NCBI GenBank assembly: GCA_003024985.2
Contig: PXIH01S0009497.1
Direction: 5' to 3' (one strand)
Origin: Euperipatoides rowelli
Taxonomy: Eukaryota; Onychophora; Udeonychophora; Euonychophora; Peripatopsidae
Length of the DNA stretch: 16,899 bases
Numbering within the stretch: the stretch's first letter is position 1; each line of letters starts with the position of its first letter. The notes beneath the pieces were generated by a model. It was given only the letters and a program-made list of their open reading frames with translations, was not told where the DNA came from and made no database searches. Of the stretch, positions 1 to 9,250 are shown one piece after another. The translations under genes were made by a program, and so were the position numbers.

Positions 1-737
1 GGCACACCTTTCAATAGCCAAGACTTCAAAGGCTTCATGGATAATTTAGGAATAGAACACAGGATGATAACCCCACAATGGCCAAGGGCCAATGGTGGTG
101 TCTAACGTTTTAATAGAACAATATTTCAAAAATATTAAAAATAGCTTTCGAACTAAAACAAGATTGGAAACAAAAAATGCATAGATTTTTAAAAGACTAT
201 CGTACAACACCCCATCCGAGCACCAACGCTACTCCAGCAGAGCTTATGTTCAGGTATCTACCACATAATGACCTCCCTGATGCAAGACATCTCATTAACC
301 CAATCAATGTTGTTAGCATTACAGAAAGAGCAAATCAACAAAAAAAGATGATGAAGCAAGCATATGATACACATAACACTACTTCAACTAAAAATCCAGA
401 GAAAGGAGATCAGGTACTTGTCAAGCAACAAGCATTATCCAAGATGACACCTTTTGACCCAATACCATTCGTAGTAACTGAAGCAAAGGGTTCTATGATA
501 ACAGCAAAAAGGAAAGACCAGAAAATAACCAGAAATAGCAGCCATTTCAAAGTAATCCAGAAAAAAGAANAAAATCAGGATGTGACTCTTGAAGCAAATA
601 ATAAGGAAAAGAAAGAAGAGGACATAAAGAAATGTGAAATGGATATACCCAAACAACGACAAGGAATTAGAGAAGGTGGAAGTCACAACTTGAGACAAAG
701 AGTCAAAGCTCCCTCTAGACTCATAGAACAATGCTGA
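1..737 (+). pseudogene. Ty3/gypsy integrase, C-terminal part of pol (decayed fragment)
   Basis: Integrase joins retrotransposon cDNA to host DNA. The fragment enters the window inside the catalytic core: frame 1 reads GTPFNSQDF and then TPQWPRANGG, the block just before the catalytic glutamate in Ty3/gypsy integrases. The Glu codon itself reads TAA (103-105), followed by RFNRT. The frame then shifts near 121-130 and stays open from about 123 to 737. This part includes the RFLKDYRTTPHPSTNATPAEL block (about 183-245), usual after the core, then GDQVLVKQQ (about 405-430) and KGSMITA...ITRNSSHFK (about 487-550), typical of the integrase C-terminal domain. A basic tail (HNLRQRVKAPSRL) ends the frame at a TGA. 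One codon holds an N (570). The 5' portion of the element is outside the window. The identity is clear, and the copy is non-functional. It is a different family from the element at 9905-14270. Confidence 0.9.
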
Positions 738-773
738 GAAGTCTAGATTCATAGTACAATGCTGAGAACTCTT

Positions 774-790
774 TAAAAAAAAAGAGAAAG
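774..790 (+). promoter_or_regulatory. candidate polypurine tract of the first gypsy element
   Basis: An uninterrupted A/G run (a poly-A stretch followed by GAGAAAG) lies 37 bp after the integrase stop and 3 bp before the TGTAGTA that opens the presumed LTR. In LTR retrotransposons a polypurine tract primes plus-strand DNA synthesis at exactly this place. The role is inferred from position and composition only. Confidence 0.5.
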
Positions 791-793
791 TAA

Positions 794-1082
794 TGTAGTA
801 TTATCACATCAATCTATTTTATTAATTTGTTTTATTAATAATAATAATTGTTAAAAGTAGATTAGTAATGTTCACCAATTATTAAATAAAAATAGTAGTT
901 TAAATTAATCTGTTAAAAATAGTAGTTAAACACTTTGTTGATAGGTTGCGCAAGGGGATAGAAAGTTTAGTTAGTAACCAACATGATTTACAGGGTAACA
1001 TGTACCGCTGAACCGGAGCACAAAATAAATAGTTTGTTTAATGTTTAATCTGTCTTATTATTATTATTAACACATTATAACA
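794..1082 (+). repeat. probable 3' LTR of the first gypsy element
   Basis: This 289-bp stretch begins TGTAGTATTATCAC straight after the purine tract and ends ...CACATTATAACA. It therefore has the TG...CA (TGT...ACA) termini of gypsy LTRs. AATAAA, a possible poly(A) signal, occurs at 1024-1029. The left end resembles the LTR start of the second element (TGTGGTGATTTCC on its own strand) only in the first bases. No partner LTR lies in the window, so the right boundary is an inference. Confidence 0.5.
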
Positions 1083-1469
1083 GATGACACGTGAGTAAAT
1101 GCTGAAATCTTATTGGATGGTAGCTTGTGGATAGGCTGAATGTCATATCTTTAATCTATAGGGATTTCAATACTGATCTATGTGTATGATGATACCTGAC
1201 AAGTAATAAAATAAAATTGATCTTGAGGCTGTGAGTAATGGTCTGTCTAGATACTGTAGAAATTTCACCTAGTGGGAATTGAGTTAAAGTATGAAAAATT
1301 AAAGTTTGGAAAACCTTTTTTTTTTAAAAAATAAATAAATTTCCCGAGATTCACAGTAAATCCATTTTTAATTAATTGTAATTAAATATACAGAGACTAT
1401 TAGAGAGTAATTAAAGAGGCCATGTTCCTTTTTGAGTGGGCGTACTTGGTTAAAAAACCCTATGGAATG
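1083..1469. other. intergenic, no gene seen
   Basis: This AT-rich flank of the first element has stop codons in all frames. It contains a poly-T/poly-A block (about 1315-1340). Nothing else is recognisable before the minisatellite. Confidence 0.6.
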
Positions 1470-1692
1470 TTTTTTCCCCTAGGCAAGGTGGAGAAACCAG
1501 GTTTTTTCCCCTAGGCAAGGTGGAGAAACCAGGTTTTTTTCCCTAGGCATGGTGGAGAAACCCAGTTTTTTTCCCTAGGCAGGGTGGAGAAAATAGGTTT
1601 TTTCCCTAGGCAGGGTGGAGAAACCAGGTTTTTTTCCCTAGGCAGGGTGGAGAAACCAGGTTTTTTCCCCTAGGCAAGGTGGAGAAACCAGG
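1470..1692. repeat. 31-32 bp minisatellite, 7 units
   Basis: Seven head-to-tail units start at 1470, 1502, 1534, 1566, 1598, 1629 and 1661. Each is a T6-7 run, CCC(C)TAGGCA, (A/G/T)GGTGGAGAAA and CCAGG. Units differ by a few substitutions, mostly at CAAGG/CAGGG/CATGG, and by the length of the T run. The array stops exactly where a tRNA-like SINE head on the - strand begins. Read on that strand, it follows the SINE body as a variable tail. It probably expanded by slippage or unequal exchange. Confidence 0.95.
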
Positions 1693-1800
1693 GAAAAAAC
1701 GGTTCCATAACCGGCTCAGCTGGGACACGAACCTGTGCTAATCCCAGCATATGTATGCAAGTCAGCAGTGCAACTGACTGGACCACAATGTCTTGACAAA
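1693..1800 (-). mobile_element. tRNA-derived SINE head, followed by the minisatellite
   Basis: Read on the - strand, this segment has a tRNA-like internal RNA polymerase III promoter. An A-box-like TGGTCCAGTCAGTTG lies at 1771-1785 (complement), and a B box GGTTCGTGTCC at 1723-1733, close to the consensus GGTTCGANTCC. The spacing between the boxes is about 40 bp, normal for tRNA genes and tRNA SINEs. No intact cloverleaf is evident, so it is not a functional tRNA. Downstream, on the - strand, it runs directly into the 31-32 bp repeats. The SINE assignment rests on the boxes and this context; boundaries are approximate. Confidence 0.6.
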
Positions 1801-2059
1801 GTTAGGAAAACTTTTTATTCATGTCTGAAAACTCAATCTTGATATAAGTTTATTTCTAAGTATAAGATGTCAATGGGCTGAGCGATATATTATTAACCTA
1901 GTATACTGTCCTAGGAGAAGGGTTCTACTCCATCATTTTCAGATTTTTGCTGATGAATCTTGACATTCTAAAATCTCTATTTTAAAACATAAAAATGTCC
2001 ATTATGAAATAAGTATAACGATATTTTAAAATAAAATAACATTTATTATGTGTAGGCTA

Positions 2060-2230
2060 CAGCTTGGTGGTTCAGTGGTCTAGGCTGTTGGATGCTGGAG
2101 TTTGTGCATATAAGGGTTGATGGTTTAATCCAGGGCAGCCCTGGTGCTGGAAAATGGTTAATTTTCTTTTGCCACCTGTGTGCACCAGGGATTTATTCTC
2201 GTTTTTTTTGTTAGAATCTCTGGTAACAAA
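2060..2230 (+). mobile_element. tRNA-derived SINE
   Basis: An A-box-like TGGTTCAGTGG (2068-2078) and a weakened B box GGTTTAATCCA (2122-2132) are spaced as in tRNA genes. They are followed by a GC-richer body (CAGGGCAGCCCTGGTGCTGG) and an AGGGATTTATTCTCG block with a T run. The copy at 9080 has a comparable AGGGAATTTATTTATTC block after its B box, so the two may be one family. The B box has lost the central CG, as expected of an old copy. The ends are not defined. Confidence 0.6.
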
Positions 2231-3299
2231 GTTCATGGACAGCTGAAGTTTGAACCTGATTATACTGATAATGGATGGTTATGCATATGTATCAATGTGT
2301 ATGGATAATTTGTGAAGGTTTGATAGATGTATGGATGGTTGTCTAGGTGTTTGGGGCACATAACAATCACTCCTAGAAATATGACTCATTAAATTGGGTT
2401 AAAATACACTTACCTATAATGTAATATAATATTACCCATAATGTTATGTGATAATATCCACATGCTTTGAGATATTACCCATAATGCTATGTGATGCTAC
2501 CCACAATCCTATGTAAAACTTCCTGCAATATTTTATTAGGGTATTATGGTAAAAACTTAGAATATTTTAAATTTTGTTTAAAATTCAGCATTGTAAGTTT
2601 AGAACTTAGAGTAGATATCCTAGATTTGAGAAAAATCTATAGGAAATGGAGGATTAATTTCAATTTAAGAAGTATAGATCTAATTATTTTATGAATAACA
2701 AACCAAACTCTGTTTCTACCTTGAACGTTTGTTGATATACAATATTTTTTGATATTGATTATTTTATGACAAAATTTTTTTTCCAATACCAAGGTTTTTT
2801 TCTCGTTTTTTTCCAGGGTTTTTAATTTTAACTTGTATACAATTATGTGTTGAAACATGGTTACTTATAATGGGTCTTCCATGCATAGCCTTCTGTGATG
2901 TCATAGTTGGGAAGAACCATCGACTTATAATATTTTTCATCTCTTTTAAAAATTTAGCATGGTAAGGTAATATAAACATGAAAAAAATATAATTTTTCGG
3001 AGTGGCTTCCAATGTTATAGAGATGAATATTTTATGCAAAGGAGTTTAAACCCTATGTTTTTAGGATGAACAGTTATCAAGATGCAGCATTTTTTAAAGA
3101 TTATGCTTCACACTAGAGTGATTCACAATAGAATACTAAAATATGTTTTTATACATTCCTATGATAGCAAAAAGTAACTGTATGACTCAACATCATCCGA
3201 TTTTAAAAAAATATTTTAAAGTCGGGTGCCTGAAAAATAGAGTTTGAATAACTTGTTGAAATGGAGGCTGTGAAAAAAAAGGAATTAACATCATAATAA
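2231..3299. other. intergenic, no gene seen
   Basis: This is AT-rich sequence with short open frames on both strands that show no domain, codon pattern or start context worth calling. It contains short repeated TGGATGGTT motifs (about 2272-2340) and the small repeat cluster at 2410-2515, listed separately. Confidence 0.6.
2410..2515. repeat. short degenerate repeats of ATTACCCATAATGYTATGTG
   Basis: ATTACCCATAATG(T/C)TATGTGAT occurs at 2431 and 2474. A diverged third copy (CTACCCACAATCCTATGTA) lies at 2497 and a partial fourth (TTACCTATAATGTAATAT) near 2410. Spacing is irregular (about 20-43 bp). No function is inferred. Confidence 0.7.
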
Positions 3300-4040
3300 C
3301 AAAACTGGAAGTATTGCCATCTTGAAAATTATTGGTGAACTCATGAATTTATTTGGAGTCGATTGGGACTATAAGTGACATCATATGACCAAAATTAATT
3401 TTTGACCAAAACCGGAAATGACATCATGACTCCAAAACTGGAAGTCAGCCAGCTTGGATTTTCTGGAACAGCAGGTGGCTACTGTGCAGGACTGTAAGTC
3501 AGTCATCTGGGTCTTTCTGGAAAAAGTGATGTCATCATATCCTATAAATCACATATACCTTTAAGGAAAAGAAACAGGAAGTTGGCCATCCTGGATTTTT
3601 AGGCTTAGGGAAATGGCCACTATTCAGGACTGGAAGTCAGCCATATTGGACTATTTTTTAACAGGAAGTGATGTCATATCTTATAAAATCCCATATACTT
3701 TCTGGAACAGGAAATGCCCCAATACATAGGATCAGAAGTAGTAGTCAAACTGAAATTGACCTTTGACCTAGATTGTGCCAGAAACCCTTGGATTTAATGT
3801 CATAAACCGGAAGTAAAAGCCTAAAAACTCTCTATACCTTTAAGAAAAGAAACAGTAAAGTCAGCCATTTTGGATTTTATATACCTACCTGGAAATGACC
3901 TTTGACTTAGATTGTGCCAGAAAACCCTGGAAGTGATGTCATAAACAAGAAGTATAAGCCCAAAACCTACTATACCTTTAAGAAACAAGAAGTACCCCCC
4001 TCCCAAACCAAAAATGGCTATTGCACATGACCGGAAGTGT
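3300..4040. repeat. degenerate tandem array, period near 140 bp
   Basis: Related blocks recur about every 138-140 bp. TGGCTACTGTGCAGGACTG (3476) matches TGGCCACTATTCAGGACTG (3614) and a weaker copy at 4015. A GAAAT(T)GACCTTTGAC...GATTGTGCCAG block at 3751 recurs at 3891. ATACCTTTAAG(G)AAA recurs near 3554, 3832 and 3970. GGAAGT appears at 3307, 3440, 3577, 3632, 3664, 3809, 3929 and 4032, often beside TGATGTCAT or AGTCAGCCAT. Copies are heavily diverged and partly deleted. It could be an old satellite or the sub-repeats of a non-autonomous element. No coding signal is seen. Confidence 0.8.
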
Positions 4041-4257
4041 GCCAGAACCCATGTAAACCCCCCTACTATATGTAGAGCCTGTATGAAGTGTAGTAAAAGT
4101 TTCAATAGCTAGATGTAATTTATCTTTTTATTTTATTTAAGATATAGTTTAGGTCTTTAAGATCTATTACAAAATAAAAACTTGATAATACAATATTATA
4201 GTATAACAGGAATACACAATAGAAAACAATTCATACATTAATAATGCATGTGCAAGA

Positions 4258-5538
4258 ATGATGGTGAGAACACCTTCCATGATGTGCTCGGCAAAATTTT
4301 TTTGTGAAATTTGGCATAAAACGTTGCAAAATGATTTTGCAAACTTTGAAGCAGTAATAGAGGATAAGGAAGCTAATTCAGAAAGGTATGTGAGATTTAT
4401 TAAATTTGTAAAGTATTGGAATCTCATCATGAAGCTTTGTTACGATACCAAACGTTTTATTTTCACGTTGTACAGTGAAGAGGAGAATGCAAATATTGAT
4501 ATAGGGGAAGCGATAGAGAAAGTTGTGGAAATAGTTGGCATTCATAACGTAAAATAATTATATTTTCCAAGAAATTTCAGGTTCTTGGGGTTTTATTTTG
4601 AGAGTGTACAAATAAAAGATAAAGTGGAAGAGGAGTTTATGTTTCTGAACAACTACGTAGTGGTCCCTGTAAAGTGGGGGGGATAAAGCAAATAAAGTTA
4701 AAATGAAAATATATTGGTTCCCGCTGCAGCAGGAATATTCAATGTTAAAGATAGAAATAAGTAAACATGTTGAAATACAAACCTTTGAGTTGGAGGAGAA
4801 AACGTACAAGGATAAGTACAAATGCTTATTAATGTAATTGAAGTCATAGCGGTATTAAAAAAAAAATTTCACAATTGAAGATATTCCCTATACGATCTTT
4901 GTTTAAAATAAAAATATTTTAATAACAGTAAAAGGAAGAGAGCCTTTATGCTTAAGCTGTAATGCAGTGGGGCATAAAGTATCAGACTGTCCAAAGAAAT
5001 ATTGCTCAAAGTGTAGGAAGAACTATGAAGGGGAGCATGCTGATTGTACACAAGAACCTGGAAAAATTATGTATTCTGGATTGTTTAAAACTGGAATTGA
5101 AACACAGTTAGTACATGAAATAAAGATTAGTTATCAACAAGAAAAGGTAAATAAGATCAAAGAAAGCCTAAAACAGATCAAAGACAAGAAAGAAGGTGGA
5201 GAGGATGCGATGGAAATATCTCAGGGAGTAGGGATAGAACTAAATGGTAATCAGCTAGTGAAGTAGAAGCCAAGATCACTTTTGTTGTCGCTCTCGTCTG
5301 AAAATATGGAGAGAACGTAGAAATGGATCAAGGAATGTCCACTTTGTCTGAAGACGAAGGAATGGATAATGCAAAAGAGTCGGAGGACTTTTTGGTGGTA
5401 AGAAGATCTAAATGTAATAGAAAGCCAAAAGCTGGGGTCAACATTGTGAAAAAAGTTGGTGGAGGACCTTCAAAGAGAAACATAGTGAGTAATTTTGAGA
5501 ATGCTGAAAATGTTACTGGTGAAGGTAGGCTTAAATAA
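4258..5538 (+). pseudogene. LINE ORF1, nucleic-acid-binding protein with CCHC zinc knuckles
   Basis: ORF1 proteins coat LINE RNA. Translation opens with a 99-codon frame (4258-4557), MMVRTPSMMC..., ended by TAA. The same frame continues as sensible protein (YFPRNFRFLGFYFES, YVVVPVKWGG) to about 4684. It then continues in another frame (IEISKHVEIQTFELEEKTY, about 4750-4807) and reaches GREPLCLSC. A CCHC knuckle C-x2-C-x4-H-x4-C (CLSCNAVGHKVSDC, about 4950-4991) is followed by a second cysteine cluster, CSKC with HADC (about 5004-5049). A lysine/glutamate-rich stretch to 5266 and a further frame at 5323-5538 (KESEDFLVVRRSKCNRKPK) look like its C-terminal tail. There are at least three stops or frame changes. 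Start and frame joins are inferred; the zinc-knuckle identity is solid. Confidence 0.75.
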
Positions 5539-5649
5539 AAGTTGACTGTAATGTGTTTTTTTTCTTGTGGTGTATTTAGAATTTGACTTTATTGTTTTAT
5601 GTTTCGTTTTTCATTTTGAGTTTTAGTTTTATGCTTAAAAACTGTAAAA

Positions 5650-8600
5650 GTAATCAGTTTAAATTAAATTTAAGGGTGTTGAATGTTAAAAAATTATAGG
5701 AAAAGAAAAATAATAATTATGTGTGGTTGTCAAAATTAATGACTGGTCTTCCAAACGTTCACTGTTTGCAGGAAACATGAAGAATAAATGCTGACAGTAG
5801 TGCAATTTGGAGAAGAGCAGAATGTTGTTACAAAGTGTATGAAAATAGAACAAATAACAGATCATCAGGAATGGTAATAATGGTGTGTAATGAGTGGATA
5901 TCTTATACAGGTAAAAAATGTAAATAATAGATTGATGATATTGGAACTTGATATAAAAGGGTTTAAAATTATCATTTTTAATGTTCATTTTCCGATTGTA
6001 ACACAAGAAAGAAGGACTTTTATAAAACTGTTAAAAAAGTTAGCACAGAACAATAATGAGCAAATAATAATTGTTGGGGATTGTAATTCGGCAGTAAAGG
6101 AGAGGGAGATGTTGTCGTTTTTAAATGTGTGTGTGAACTTGCAGTTAATCACGTAAAAACTAGATATGATAGAAATTCTGCAAATAGACTAGATAGAATG
6201 TTAGTATCGACTAAACTGGAGTTGAAGTATGAAATGTCTTATGTGTATGTCCCTTTTATGGATCATTCAATGGTTAATTGTACAGTGGAGACTCTCAATA
6301 ATCTAGATAAAAGATATCTGAGAATAGGAATGATACTGCTAATTAATGAAAAAGTTATGAAGAATGAGGTGAAGGAAGTTTATGATAATGTGGATGTAAG
6401 ACTGAAGGACTAGTAATGTTTTGCTGGCATGGCAAATGATCAAAAAGAATGTAAGAATAAGAGCAATACAGGCTGAGATACATGATGGAAAAAAATAGGT
6501 GAAGAGTTAAAGCAATTGAACGTGTTGGTAAATTCGAGGGGAAGTGACTTGAGGATTATTCAGGTAAAAAAGACCAAATATGAATATCTCAGTAAAATTA
6601 AATTGAAGAATTTAAAATTTAAATTTATGAAAAATTATAAGGAAACATTGAAAGTGAAAAAATGGGTAATGATTAAAGAATTAAAACAGGAAAAAGGCTT
6701 CAAATATTTTTTCTATGCAAATTGGGGGTGTAGTAGTAACAGACAAATTGAAATTGGTCGAGAAAAAAGCGCAAGACATAATGTGCAGAACATTGAGGAG
6801 AAATTTAAAAGTAAAAATAAAATGGTACAGGTTTCTGAAGAATCACGAAATCGGGAGAAATATAAGTTTTGGAAAAGTAAAAATAAGAGGATTAAAAAGA
6901 ATTTTATAAGAGTAAATTGGATGATGCAATCAAAAGTACTAGTAAGAAAAAATCTCCAGGGCCTGATGCAATAAGTTATGAGTTTTCTAAATTAATGTCT
7001 GAAGATTTAAAAAAGTTGTTTTTAAAATTATGTAATAATTTATTAAAAGGGGATAATAATGAATGTTTTTTAAAAACTGAAAATGCTGCTTGGATTAAAA
7101 CGATTCCGAAACAAACTAAAATAGTCAATGGGGGGGGGGGGTGTCCTCAAGATGCGTATAGGCCTATTGCATTGATTAATGCGAACAGTAAAATAGTACA
7201 AAAAATGATTTTGTCTAGAGTCACAAAATTTCTAAGACAATGTGTACTGTGTAGCCTACCTGAATATAGCTTTGGTATAAAAGGAAAAACAATTAATACT
7301 ACTATATTACTGCATCATGCTGCATTCAGTCTAACTGATAAAAAGCAAAGAAGCAAGGTACTTCTTATGCGTCTGGATTTTCAAAACGCATTTAATTTTG
7401 TCAATGAGGAATATTTAGAAATGTTGGTCAAAAAATACTTAGAAGATAGTAGCACAATGAACTTAATGTTATCGATGGTAAAAACAAGTCTATAGCTTTT
7501 CTTAATAATAAGTGTGTTGCAGGGTTTATACCAACAAAAAATTCAATGATTAAGGGGTGCTGTTGTCTAGTATGTTATATACATTGTATCTATCAGACCT
7601 AATTAGGGAACTGGAAAGTGTTTTAAAAGGGATTTGGTTGTTTGGGAAATCTGATCATTTGAAGGTAGTAGCCTATATACATTACGTTTCAGTTTTTGTA
7701 ATATCATGAAATGAAGTGAAAGAAGTATTGTGTATTATAGATAAGTTTATGGAGGTAACAGGATCTATCATAAATAAGGAAAAATCTTACATTTCCGATT
7801 TGGCAAAAAATAAGATTGTTAAATTTCAGAGACTAGTGGGGACTCATGGTCTAATTCTGGGAATTAAATTTCCAATAAAAGATGTGTATAGTATGGAAAG
7901 ACCAGTTTTTAATGATATTTTAGAACAAATGAACATAATAAATAATACTGGGACACTGAAGGGATTGAGCTGGTTACAGAGAATCAAATTTCTGAATATG
8001 ATGATAATTTCAAAATTTGTGTTCTATCTTGGCTATGGAAAATTATCAGGAAGGGTTATGTGTAAATACAGGAAAGTAATAATGAAGATTCTGTTTGGAA
8101 CTTTCAATATGTCTTATAAAAAATAACATATCCAATAGTTGAAGGTGGGCTTGGATTGATAGACATTAATAAACTGAACAATGTTGTAAGATATAATGTG
8201 GTGGTCAATGTGAAAGCCTATTTTTCTTTGAATAAGATGTGGAAGATAATAAATATTATAAAGGAGCCTATTGTTAATATGTTGGGGAAGAACTATATTG
8301 AAGTTAAGCAATATGTACAAAAAGGGGTCAAAGCTAAGTATAAAAATTATTCTAAGCAAAGAAATATGAGGGATGCTANTTTTTTGGATTATAGAAACAG
8401 AAAGGTAAGAATAAAGAGTGTATTAAAATTAGGATGCATTTCTGGCTTTGAGAATTTTATAATTAAGTATGAATTGGGAATAATTTTGACAAAGCAAAGA
8501 ATGCAGATGATGAATTTTAGGGCCCTAACCAGTGTGGTTTGTGTGTTTTGTAACAATCAAAATGAAACAGTTAGTCATTTGTTTTGGGGGTTTCCTGTTA

Positions 8601-8650
8601 TAAATAAGGTAACAGACAAATATTGGAGAGTTGTAACCAGGGATCAGTAG
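5650..8650 (+). pseudogene. LINE ORF2, AP endonuclease plus reverse transcriptase
   Basis: ORF2 nicks the target DNA and copies the element RNA. Endonuclease marks: LRVLNV (about 5670-5687), CLQET (5763-5777), VGDCN (about 6074-6088; family GDFN, so F to C), NRLDRMLVS (about 6182-6210) and MDHSMV (about 6258-6275; family SDH). The RT starts near 6917 with KKKSPGPDAISYEF, then DAYRPIALINANSK and motif A RLDFQNAFNFVNEEYL (about 7369-7416). A frameshift follows near 7490, then a motif B remnant NSMIKGC. The catalytic YADD box reads YIHY (7674-7685). Thumb and connection run through 7716-8126 (EVTGSIINKEKS), then GGLGLIDI. A C-terminal CVFC...ETVSHLFWGFP (about 8541-8599) is the usual CCHC motif with its last Cys missing. 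Several stops and frameshifts make this a dead copy. Confidence 0.85.
7130..7141 (+). repeat. 12-G homopolymer inside LINE RT
   Basis: A run of twelve G lies just before the YRPI block of the RT. It is read in frame as a Gly stretch (VNGGGGCPQDAYRP). It is either a replication-slippage expansion after the copy died or an assembly error, since related RTs do not normally have a glycine run here. Confidence 0.85.
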
Positions 8651-9079
8651 GTTGATGTAGGGAGTAGGGGTAACAATGAAAATTAATAAATTGCCAGAAC
8701 GAATGAAGAATGTTGTGTTTGAGATGTGAAGTGATGTATGCAAATAGAGTGAAGTATGATTTAGATAAGTTGATATGGTAAATAATTTTTGTATATTATG
8801 CATGCGATGGATCCTTTTATCTATACTTTTATCTATACAAAACAAAAGAAAGATAAATTGTGGGATGAGAACATAATGGGTATGTTGGGTAGATGGGAGA
8901 AATTGTTTGGTAACCTTATAATATGGGAGTAGTTTTCTTTTTATGAAATAAGTATAATATGTGAAGAGGACAAGGTCATGGGGTAGTTATTTTGATGTTT
9001 TTTTATTGTAATATGTTAATTAGTACATATGTAGAACACATATTGCATATACAATGATATTTTAAAGATAAACCATTGT
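8651..9079 (+). other. probable LINE 3' UTR, no gene
   Basis: This AT-rich sequence after the last ORF2 frame has no open frame of note. It includes two tandem copies of CTTTTATCTATAC near 8813-8838. No poly(A) or tandem tail marking the LINE end is obvious before the SINE head. Confidence 0.4.
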
Positions 9080-9250
9080 ACAGCTCCGGTGGTCAAGTGC
9101 CTGTAGGCTAGTAAATATAAGAGATCCAGGTTCGATCCCTTACTGACACCGGTGTGGAAAGTAGGGAATTTATTTATTCACAGTATGAATTGGGAGATTT
9201 TCTAATTGCAGAAATGCTGTTTCTGGCCAATTAATGAAGAAAAAGTAATA
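9080..9250 (+). mobile_element. tRNA-derived SINE
   Basis: An A-box-like TGGTCAAGTGCCTG (9090-9103) and a near-canonical B box GGTTCGATCCC (9129-9139) give the internal Pol III promoter of a tRNA-type SINE. Short complementary ends (CTCCGGT at 9084 and ACCGGTG at about 9148) suggest the acceptor-stem remnant of the tRNA-like head. A body with AGGGAATTTATTTATTCACAG follows. No anticodon-stem pairing or CCA-side structure fits a working tRNA gene. The 3' boundary is approximate. Confidence 0.65.

Larger units (their letters stand above)
4258..9060 (+). mobile_element. LINE (non-LTR retrotransposon), two ORFs, inactive
   Basis: The element has ORF1 with a CCHC zinc knuckle, followed by ORF2 with an AP-type endonuclease, reverse transcriptase and a C-terminal CCHC-like motif. 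This is the domain order of the L1/Tx1 and related clades. Both ORFs carry several stops and frameshifts, and the RT active site is lost. The coding limits (4258 to about 8650) are firm within tens of bases. The 5' UTR start and the 3' end are not defined. I extend the element to about 9060 because the next recognisable feature, a SINE head, starts near 9080. No target-site duplication was identified. Confidence 0.8.

Noticed and set aside
435-752. 105-codon open frame on the - strand
   Set aside because: It is antisense to the clear integrase C-terminal frame, and its F/L/S-rich composition is typical of a reverse-strand shadow.
1470-1692. CRISPR array
   Set aside because: The units are contiguous 31-32 bp repeats with no unique spacers, in an animal genome.
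3821-4105. 94-codon open frame on the - strand with hydrophobic stretches
   Set aside because: It lies across the degenerate ~140-bp repeats. Its membrane-like residues come from T-rich repeat sequence, and the repeats are not a multiple of three.
4167-4430. 87-codon open frame on the - strand
   Set aside because: It is antisense to the LINE ORF1 start, which fits a LINE protein much better.
5686-6006. 106-codon open frame on the - strand
   Set aside because: It is antisense to the endonuclease region holding the CLQET motif, and its low-complexity F/Y/I composition is that of a shadow.
8525-8845. 106-codon open frame on the - strand
   Set aside because: It overlaps the ORF2 C-terminal CCHC-like motif in antisense and has no domain of its own.
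9080-9160. Functional tRNA gene
   Set aside because: The A and B boxes are present, but no proper cloverleaf or anticodon arm can be folded by eye, and a SINE-type body follows.
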